Assembly: GCA_010015675.1 (NCBI GenBank) | Contig: ML976992.1 | Span: 180,287-244,286 of the forward strand | Direction of reading: 5' to 3' | Origin: Byssothecium circinans | Taxonomy: Eukaryota; Ascomycota; Dothideomycetes; Pleosporales; Massarinaceae | Length of the DNA stretch: 64,000 nt | In this document: positions 57,136 to 64,000 of the stretch, one piece after another | How the letters are laid out: every line of letters starts with the position of its first letter | Position numbering within the stretch: position 1 is the first letter of the stretch | Position numbers and translations under genes: made by a program | Notes under the pieces: generated by a model | Told to the model about the DNA's origin: nothing | Database searches by the model: none | What the model saw: the letters and a program-made list of their open reading frames with translations, nothing else

Positions 57136-60100
57136 TTATTCGTGGCCGGTCAGGTTGGTGACATTGCTGCTGCCGACCTCTGCGCGTTTATCTTTAGCGG
57201 TGTCTTTGAGCGCTAAGAAAGCAGGGATGAGATTGACATTGTCGATTGTCCTCGATGACTTGGCCACGTCTGTACCGTCCTTGGTCGCGCTGCGATGATT
57301 TTCGAGGAGATTGTTGGCAGATTCCGTCTCGGTGGATCCCACAGCGACCTCATTACTGGCCTCGAACGTAGACAGACCAGATTCAAAAACGGAAGAGAAC
57401 GTAGGTAGGGCTTCGTCGGTAGAGCCAGGGGTGTTCGTAGCGTCGGTCTCAATTGTGGATATGGTGCTGGTAGGTTTGACAGAGTTTGAGGAACTGCTGT
57501 CCTTGATAACGTCCATATCGCTTGCAGATGTGATGCTGGTAGGCTTGCCATTATTGGTACTGTTCGAATCGCTTGCAGTATCTGTTGGACTTATGGTTGT
57601 GGTGTTGATGGATTCGACTTCGTTTGTGAAACCGGTCTCGATCGCACCGTCTGATCCACTTGCGGACTTGCTGGCGACAGTGTCCATCTCCTCTATACCA
57701 TAGGATTCGCTCATATCTTCCATATCGCCCGTAGCTGCAACGTCGACATCCTCGACCTGAGTTACGATATCGGACTTAGTAAGATCGAAAGTGTGGACCA
57801 CGTTCTGACTGGCATGCTCCACCTCGATAACAGCCTGAGCTCCTTCGATGATTCTTAATTCGCTTGCAGGCCTGACAACCTTAGTATTTTCGGTCGAGTT
57901 GAAGTGGTCACTGTTTGGAAGTCTAGGCATTCCGCTATTAAACCATTTCTGCTGACCCTCGGATCTTTCTGTTCTTGTTTGTATATCGGACTCATTGTCT
58001 ATCTGCAAGTTGATCTCGGCGCCTGCTATGTCGTGTTGAATAGCAACAGGCTCTTCGGTCTTTTCGGATTCCGGTTCCACAATGGTGTCCTTGCCAACGG
58101 TCTTGTTATGATCGGACTTCTCAATTCGCTCAGGGTCGAGTTCTGGCGCAGCAGCGTCGGTAGAGTTAATGCTGGTCTTCATTCCGGAATTAGTGGCAAG
58201 ATTCTCCTCTGAAACATTTGGCTGCTCTGTAGTTGTATCCACGCTGTCAGTCCCGCTCCTGACTTGCTTCCTCTGGTCAGCTTTGATCCTCGTGGGAACT
58301 AGTTGGTCCCGAAAGATGGTCACAGGCTCCGTTGGAGCATTCTCAAGCTCACTCATATGCATCATCTCTACGAGCGCCTCAACTTCCTGTACAGCTGCCT
58401 GTTTTGCTTCGGCCTTCCGGAGTATAGCCTTCTCTTGTCTGAGTTTAGCTCTGTTAGATCGTTTCCTTTCTCTCCATTGTACTCGCTTAATTTGCTTCGC
58501 CGTCAAGTGAGTAGGAGACACCTTCATGTCTTCGGATCCAGCGATATGGCCTACATCAACCGCATCTGCCCCCTCTACGTTCGCTTCCGCAAGCTTTTTG
58601 TGTGCTTTAATGTTGTCTGGTTTCACGCCGTGCTTCCTCTTTGTTTCTTTGACCTCCTGCACCCTCTCCTGCATCATCATGTCCAACTCTTCCTGACTTA
58701 CTGGCTGAGGTTTTATTGATGTCTTCCGTATTAAAAATCTGGTCGTAACCTTTGCCTGGACGTTCTTCTCTCCTTCTGATTTTTCATTCTGCGCCTGAAC
58801 ATTCTTCCCTCCTTCCGATTCCTCATTCTGCGCCTGAACATCCTTCTGCTCTACCTTGTCGCTCTTTCGTTCTTCTACCTTTCTCGGCGCAACCTCACGT
58901 ATTTTCGTCTCTCCGCACTCATGTGTCACGGTAACTTGTTGTGGTTGTACTCCCCTCTCTTTATCCGTCGCGAGCTTCGGCATACCCTTCTGCGCCCCCG
59001 ACTCCTCGTTACCGTTTACCTTGGGCTCGCCTTTATGTACTACCACCTGTTCCCGCGGGTTCTTCTTCTTCTCCTGATCCGCCCCTTTAATGCCTGCGCT
59101 CTTCGGTGCCACAATCTTCTCCTTCTGTTTCGTTTCTACCTCGCCCTCGCTCTTCGATGCCACTTTCTTCTCCTTCTGCTTCGTTTCTGCCTCACCCTCA
59201 CTCTTCCGCGCCACTTTCTTCTCCTTCTGCTTCGTTTCTACCGTGCCCTCGCTCTTCGGCGCCACCTTCTTCTCCTGCGGCATCCTTTTCTTTTCATGCG
59301 TATCCTCCTTCACCTCACTCTTCTGTGCTACGTTGTTTTCATCTAGCGCCTCCGTATCTCTCTTCCGTTGCTCGGACTTGTCCTCCTGCGCTTCTTTCTG
59401 CGCTTCCTCCAGCACCCCTTTCTCTGTTTCCTCCCGCACGTCCTTCTCCACTCCCTTCTTCTGCACTTCCTTTTCTGGTACATTCTCGTCCTGCTGCGTC
59501 TTGATCTTCTCTTTTTCCTCCTTTATCTTCTCCTGTTCCATCTTCATCTTCTCTTGTTTTTCCTCCACCTTCTCGCGCCGCGCCTGCTCCTCACGATCCT
59601 TCGCTTCATACATACCCTGCTTCCCAATCCACGATTTCCTCAACCTCTGCCAAACCGAAGTCGGAGCCTCCGTCTTTCCTGCCTCCTCCCTCATTTCCCC
59701 ATGCTCAATCTTCTCCGCTCTCCGCTCGAGAACACCGAGCCTCGCCTCCTCCCTCTTTAACCCCTTCTTCTCACGATCCTTCCCTTCATGCATACCCTGC
59801 TTCCCACTCCACAATTCCCTCAGCCTCTGCCAAACCGAAGTCTGAGCCTCCTCCATCTTTCTCGCCTCCCTCCGCTCACGCCTCTTCGCTCTCCGCCCGA
59901 GAACCCTGAGCCTCTCCTCCTCCTCCAGCTCCTCTGGCGTCTTCAACGCCTCATGCCGATCCAAGCCCAACCGATGAATTAACTTGTAAACCTCATCATA
60001 CTGCTTCCCCGTATCAAGATACACGGCCCCAACGACAGCCTCAAACGTTTCAGCGATTTGGTCCTGGCTCGCCTTGAATGAGCCAGGCGGCATCAGGAAA

Positions 60101-60930
60101 CACGATTCGTCGAAGCCGAGAGGTTTGCCCGTGGCGTAGAGAGCCGAGCGGGCAACGACTTGAGAAGACATGAGGGCGTATTGCGAGTTGCTGTTTCCGC
60201 TCTCGTACCACATTTCGCAGAGCGCCATGTTGAGTGTTCGGTCGCCCATGAGCGCGAGACGCTTGTTCTGTCGAACGGGCCAGAGGATGCCGTCGAAGTA
60301 GACTGGCACGTTCATGCCTGATAGTTTGATCGCTTCGATGCAGAGGATCTTGTTCTTGAACTTGTAGCCGATGATGTCCTCTACCTTGCTGACGCGTGCA
60401 CCGACGTCAAATATACTGTGGTACATGTCCGGTTCGGGGAAAAGGTACTTTATTTTATTGTTTTCGAGATGGTAGTAGTGCAGGTCGCGGCGAACGAAGA
60501 GGTCCGGGATCACAGCGCTGGGACCGTAATGTTGGCGTGGGAAACCGTTGATCCAAAGGAGAAAATGCTCTATCCGACTCCAATTGTATATCTTTTGATA
60601 CGTTCGATTTGACTCGAGGGCGGCGAGTAGGAAGTTCCTTCGCGTTTTCCTTTCCTCACCCTCTCCTTGGCTAGGCTTTTCGTACTTGGGCAGAGTAACA
60701 CCATTGAACTTCCTTCCCAGGACTCGCGCCTCTACAATCTTAAGCTTTTGGTCTATAGATTTTTGTGCTCTCGTCCTTGGTGGGCCATGATTTTGCAGCT
60801 GCGTTTGTTCCCACAGTCTGGGGTCCATGGAGAGTCGAGTCACGTGATCGATGCTTCGCGGTCGAAAGCGCGCTGATGGCTGGTTGAGGCGCCGAGCTAC
60901 GAGCCGTGTAGCTGATTGTGGAGTGGCCAT
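57136..60930 (-). CDS. RNase III-fold protein with long repetitive tail
   Basis: 1264 residues, intronless. The start is MATPQSATRLVARRLNQ (60930), giving an Arg-rich, acid-free N-terminus that looks like a mitochondrial presequence; a Met 12 codons upstream is in frame. An RNase III-like domain spans about 182-325: VEDIIGYKFKNK, NKRLALMGDRTLNM, SSQVVARSALYATGKPLGF and QIAETFEAVVGAVYLD. Relative to the catalytic set of E. coli RNase III (E38, E41, D45, D114, E117), the E38 site is Lys and the E41 site Ala, D45 is kept (D230), D114 is Glu294 and E117 is kept (E297), so cleavage is doubtful. This resembles the inactive RNase III folds of mitoribosomal proteins, but no dsRNA-binding domain is seen. 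The remaining 930 residues are charged and repetitive (Lys/Glu coil, 17-residue repeats, then an acidic Ser/Thr tail). Confidence 0.8.
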   Translation of the reverse strand: MATPQSATRLVARRLNQPSARFRPRSIDHVTRLSMDPRLWEQTQLQNHGPPRTRAQKSIDQKLKIVEARVLGRKFNGVTLPKYEKPSQGEGEERKTRRNFLLAALESNRTYQKIYNWSRIEHFLLWINGFPRQHYGPSAVIPDLFVRRDLHYYHLENNKIKYLFPEPDMYHSIFDVGARVSKVEDIIGYKFKNKILCIEAIKLSGMNVPVYFDGILWPVRQNKRLALMGDRTLNMALCEMWYESGNSNSQYALMSSQVVARSALYATGKPLGFDESCFLMPPGSFKASQDQIAETFEAVVGAVYLDTGKQYDEVYKLIHRLGLDRHEALKTPEELEEEERLRVLGRRAKRRERREARKMEEAQTSVWQRLRELWSGKQGMHEGKDREKKGLKREEARLGVLERRAEKIEHGEMREEAGKTEAPTSVWQRLRKSWIGKQGMYEAKDREEQARREKVEEKQEKMKMEQEKIKEEKEKIKTQQDENVPEKEVQKKGVEKDVREETEKGVLEEAQKEAQEDKSEQRKRDTEALDENNVAQKSEVKEDTHEKKRMPQEKKVAPKSEGTVETKQKEKKVARKSEGEAETKQKEKKVASKSEGEVETKQKEKIVAPKSAGIKGADQEKKKNPREQVVVHKGEPKVNGNEESGAQKGMPKLATDKERGVQPQQVTVTHECGETKIREVAPRKVEERKSDKVEQKDVQAQNEESEGGKNVQAQNEKSEGEKNVQAKVTTRFLIRKTSIKPQPVSQEELDMMMQERVQEVKETKRKHGVKPDNIKAHKKLAEANVEGADAVDVGHIAGSEDMKVSPTHLTAKQIKRVQWRERKRSNRAKLRQEKAILRKAEAKQAAVQEVEALVEMMHMSELENAPTEPVTIFRDQLVPTRIKADQRKQVRSGTDSVDTTTEQPNVSEENLATNSGMKTSINSTDAAAPELDPERIEKSDHNKTVGKDTIVEPESEKTEEPVAIQHDIAGAEINLQIDNESDIQTRTERSEGQQKWFNSGMPRLPNSDHFNSTENTKVVRPASELRIIEGAQAVIEVEHASQNVVHTFDLTKSDIVTQVEDVDVAATGDMEDMSESYGIEEMDTVASKSASGSDGAIETGFTNEVESINTTTISPTDTASDSNSTNNGKPTSITSASDMDVIKDSSSSNSVKPTSTISTIETDATNTPGSTDEALPTFSSVFESGLSTFEASNEVAVGSTETESANNLLENHRSATKDGTDVAKSSRTIDNVNLIPAFLALKDTAKDKRAEVGSSNVTNLTGHE
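59108..59311. repeat. Four 51-bp coding tandem repeats
   Basis: Four copies start at 59108, 59159, 59210 and 59261 (plus-strand GCCAC landmarks), exactly 51 bp apart. On the minus strand each encodes a 17-residue unit of the form KSEGxxETKQKEKKVAx; the outermost copy has diverged. Nearby, two diverged copies of a longer unit with SVWQRLR and GKQGM (59590-59860) show a second duplication layer. Confidence 0.9.
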
Positions 60931-61459
60931 TGTGAAGTCAGTACGTATGAGAGCTAGAGATGCCAATCGATGATCCGAAAGAAGCTTGCATGATATTAGA
61001 ACCTTCCAAATGTCCTACATGTGAAGGGTTAACAAACAAGTGTATTGTGAGTTTATCGTCTGCAGCCATCGCATTGCTTTATCATCCCCGAGCGCTCAAG
61101 CACTCTCGTCATCTCCTGCTTTTTGCCAGCTTAATAGAAGCGATGACGGTGGTGCAATTGTATCGAATGTCGAAAGGAGTCTTCTTCGAGGTGCCTCGTC
61201 AAAAAAGTTATCTCCGACGCACAGACCTTCCTGGGCCTCTAACGCCACCTACGATACCTCCATCATGATTAGTATTACTCAAGCCAATTCGAACAGACAC
61301 ATATGATCATATGCGGCGTATGACATATTTTACTTCCTTAATCCGGCTTTCCTTTTGCTACACTACTACAAACATCATACAAGAAGAAATCTATAGATTT
61401 TGCCGTTTTTCGTCTTCTGCCCTAGTTATTCATTCCCTTCACCTTCGAAAACCTAGAGC
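60931..61459. other. Intergenic, no gene seen
   Basis: Promoter of the RNase III-like gene and 3' UTR of the mannosidase gene. A plus frame at 60960-61268 has no motif. Confidence 0.5.
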
Positions 61460-63268
61460 TTAACTCTGGGCTTTAGACAACTTAAAAGGATGCGCCTCAG
61501 TATTTAGCACAAACTCATCCAGCGAAACCAAGTCCGTATTCGCAAAACACAAATAAAAATACTTCAACGTCTCCGCGATCCAAAAGCTCTCCATATAGTC
61601 CGTCTTCGCCCCTCCTCCCTCTACAGTAACGTCCTCAACCGCTGCATTCGCAAGATCCGTCTCCGTAGCCTTGACCACAGCCTCAAACATGCGCCAGGCA
61701 GTCTCTCTCCACTCTTCCTCGCCTGTGATACGCCATAAGATGAAGATGGATTCAATGGCTTCGGGACGGAGGATATAGCGGGGATCTTTCGCGGTCGTGA
61801 AGCCGAGAGGTAGGTGGTCTTTGTACTGGGTACGCTTTTGGCGTTCCATGTCCCAGAGGGTTTGGTCCCATTTACAGGGTTGTTTGGGGTCTGAACCGGG
61901 GCACTTGACCATGTTGTATCGCTCGGGCATGATGCCACTAGCCATAGACTTGTAGGCGTATGCGCAACCGCGGGCGAGCTTGGCTCCAGTCTCGACGTAC
62001 TTTGCATTCTCTAGTAGACGGCCGCCGAGGGCATAAAGCCCGCCAATGAAGCATGAAAGATGCTCGCTTTCAGGATCGAGACTGGGACCGGTATCGAGTA
62101 CATCAACGTTGCCAGAGACTAAAATGTCTTCGTCGCCAGGTATCATGGGATGGAAGAAGAGATTGTTCATAGCAGTGTCCATGAAGGTGCGGCTCATGAT
62201 CTCGTACTTTTTCGTGCTGGGATCGGAAGATCCGAGAAGAGCGTACGCTTTCGGTAGGTATTCATATAGCGAGTCTGCATTGCCACCGATGGTGAACTGG
62301 TAGCCGGAAACGACGTCTTGAGTCCTCATGTTGACCATCATCGGCCACATTCCCGGGAGTTTCGTCTCGTTTTGATGGGCGGCGAAGAGGTCCATTACGC
62401 TCGATACTGCGGCGTAATACTTGTCATCGCCTGTGATCTGACTGAGCCTGCTGAACTCCAATGTGATGGTTCCAGGCGACGCCGACACAACACCATCCTC
62501 TACAACTAGCCCAGTCCCCTCTTTCGCCCTCTCAAAGTTAATCATATCAACCGGCATCTTGCTATCTGTGTTGAATCCCACATACAACAGGTCTCCCACC
62601 TCAATAGCCTTCTTCTTCAGCACCTCGTGCCCGCTCAAATCATACGCCGCTATAAGCCCACCAAGATATCGGATATTCGTCTCAAAAGTATTCACCATGT
62701 AGCTCGTACTCTTGCCAAAATCAATCGTCGCCACCGCAGCCACGGCCTCGTAAAACTCATCCCTCAATCCCATCATCCAAAGCGTATCCAGACTATCCAC
62801 CAGCGTGGCCGCCCATCCCGAAAATTGATCTACAAACTCTCCGCTCAGCGGCTTCAACGCATCTTTCATCCACGCATGCTCCTTATATGCACCCCACGCC
62901 TTCTTCGTCACTCGTAGGACTTCTTGTCTCCTGTGTTCCTGCTTAGATGCTACCTGCGGCGGGTCCCTCGTGAACCGGTGTTGGATGCGCGGTCGTTTAG
63001 TAACGGGCGGCGGGAGCTTGGGCGTGAGCTCGGGTTGCTTGAGTAGCTTGACCGTGTTCCAGGAAAAGCTGCTCTCTCTTGGCTTGATGGTTGGGACATG
63101 CTTCGGATCGTTCATGTAGGCCGCCAATCCGGCAGTGCCTGCATTCGGTGCTCCGCCAGCATGATGAGGGATCGGGTCCTGGACTCCGCTCTCGTGTGGA
63201 AGGATGTGGTAGAGGAGGATAACGAGGACGGCGCAGAGAGCGATGTGGCGGACGCGAAATCGAGCCAT
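61460..63268 (-). CDS. Class I alpha-1,2-mannosidase (GH47)
   Basis: Trims alpha-1,2-linked mannose from N-glycans in the ER/Golgi; inverting, Ca2+-dependent. 602 residues, intronless; start MARFRVRHIALCAVLV. Type II membrane topology: short basic N-terminus, TM ALCAVLVILLYHILP (about 11-25), Pro-rich stem, catalytic domain about 110-600. GH47 landmarks: GWAATLVDSLDTLWMMGL, NTFETNIRYLGGLIAAYDLS, PGTITLEFSRLSQITGD, SEHLSCFIGGLYALGGR, RPEAIESIFILWRITG, ESFWIAETLKYFYLCF, and the Ca2+-site Thr in LNTEAHPF. The acidic residues in these motifs include the catalytic Glu/Asp set of the family. Whether it is ER (MNS1-like) or Golgi type cannot be decided by eye. Upstream in-frame codons to 63421 look like UTR. 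Confidence 0.95.
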   Translation of the reverse strand: MARFRVRHIALCAVLVILLYHILPHESGVQDPIPHHAGGAPNAGTAGLAAYMNDPKHVPTIKPRESSFSWNTVKLLKQPELTPKLPPPVTKRPRIQHRFTRDPPQVASKQEHRRQEVLRVTKKAWGAYKEHAWMKDALKPLSGEFVDQFSGWAATLVDSLDTLWMMGLRDEFYEAVAAVATIDFGKSTSYMVNTFETNIRYLGGLIAAYDLSGHEVLKKKAIEVGDLLYVGFNTDSKMPVDMINFERAKEGTGLVVEDGVVSASPGTITLEFSRLSQITGDDKYYAAVSSVMDLFAAHQNETKLPGMWPMMVNMRTQDVVSGYQFTIGGNADSLYEYLPKAYALLGSSDPSTKKYEIMSRTFMDTAMNNLFFHPMIPGDEDILVSGNVDVLDTGPSLDPESEHLSCFIGGLYALGGRLLENAKYVETGAKLARGCAYAYKSMASGIMPERYNMVKCPGSDPKQPCKWDQTLWDMERQKRTQYKDHLPLGFTTAKDPRYILRPEAIESIFILWRITGEEEWRETAWRMFEAVVKATETDLANAAVEDVTVEGGGAKTDYMESFWIAETLKYFYLCFANTDLVSLDEFVLNTEAHPFKLSKAQS

Positions 63269-64000
63269 GGTGGCGCTAGGTTTGGTCGATGAGGTTGGAG
63301 GGGCCCGACTACCACGCGAGGCAGCATTGAACAAACGTTGGACAGACGCTATGTATATATGTAAAGGCAAAGGAGGCGTTTTGAGTTGACCATGGCGGCA
63401 CTGCACAGGTAATGCAGTCAATTCACCGCATATAGCCCGTGCGACGTCGCATGTGTCGGGAAGCAGCGATCAGTTGGTTGGTGTCACCTTAAGCTTAGTC
63501 ATCTCAGCCTCATCCGAACCTCAACCCCAACTCTGACGCCTGAGTCCACTGAAATAAACCTTGACCTCAACCTCACTGGGAGTGGTATCAGCTGCAGCCG
63601 GTTGTGTGCATAGACAAGTGATTGCTGTCACATACTAGCTCTATCTAGTGATGCAAAGTGACAATCCCAGCATACAACATCTCAGCGATGGTGAGGACGA
63701 CGGCTACACTCCTACCGCCCGCCTGATATCTCAGCAACTCACTCCTTGGTGGGGGCGCCAAACTTGTATACTCCATTTTTTCTATTGTCCTGACGATGCT
63801 TCTGGCGTATTTTGCATCACCATTCAAACCTCAATGCATCAATGACTCAAAACGCCACTCTGCAGGCGTCGATAACCAAGAGGATTGCCAGACCACTGCA
63901 CCATTTATCTTAGATTCCATCCATTCCCTGCTCAAGCAATGGCCCTATACCTACAGTGCCAAGACAAAAGTATCCGGACCATCCAAATCGAGCAAATTGT
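63269..64000. other. Intergenic, no gene seen
   Basis: Mannosidase promoter (minus), then sequence with short frames only (63645-63845 on both strands). A new gene could begin near the edge, but nothing is supported. Confidence 0.45.

Noticed and set aside
59090..59845. 251-codon plus-strand frame rich in Ser/Phe/Cys
   Set aside because: It is the exact antisense of the Lys/Glu-rich tail of the RNase III-like gene; AAG/GAG codons read backwards give open CTT/CTC frames. The minus strand carries the domain.
1..64000. CRISPR arrays, rRNA genes, telomere repeats, secondary-metabolite core genes
   Set aside because: No regularly spaced identical repeats, rRNA segments, TTAGGG arrays or PKS/NRPS/terpene-type domains were seen.

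Overview
The window reads as nuclear DNA of a filamentous ascomycete (Pezizomycotina, probably Dothideomycetes; class-level placement is an inference). The evidence is gene content (fungal MED19/Rox3, a Zn2Cys6 regulator, a CFEM protein, F-box protein, GH47 mannosidase, APS kinase), many short GT-AG introns (mostly 45-65 nt) with CTAAC/CTGAC-like branch points, and loose gene spacing with no operon structure. About 20 genes can be supported; most were assembled here by joining exons at visible splice sites.

Left part (1-23.4 kb): a degenerate minisatellite; a two-membrane-segment protein whose lysine/glutamate tail is encoded by a 9-bp microsatellite containing an assembly gap; an SDR-fold protein that has lost the catalytic Tyr; RPL26 (uL24) in six small exons, head to head with a 1193-residue AT-hook/zinc-finger protein; OST4 head to head with TMA46 (ZC3H15); a phenol-hydroxylase-type FAD monooxygenase; ERCC1/RAD10 with a Gln-Arg repeat, head to head with MED19; an F-box protein; a secreted Cys-containing protein; and a low-complexity fungal protein.

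Middle (23.4-35.0 kb): an 11.6-kb gene-poor block with only short unrelated frames, small microsatellites and one ankyrin-like relic.

Right part (35-64 kb): a bZIP protein with a very short zipper, ORC1, a candidate 45-residue spliced microprotein, APS kinase with a likely GC-AG first intron, an unknown 228-residue protein, a Zn2Cys6 regulator, a CFEM/GPI protein, the spliceosomal WD40 protein PRP46, a 1264-residue RNase III-fold protein with degraded catalytic residues and a repetitive charged tail, and a class I alpha-1,2-mannosidase. The genes are mostly independent housekeeping functions (translation, glycosylation, splicing, replication, repair, transcription, sulfate assimilation). I see no biosynthetic cluster, CRISPR array, rRNA, convincing tRNA or intact transposon.
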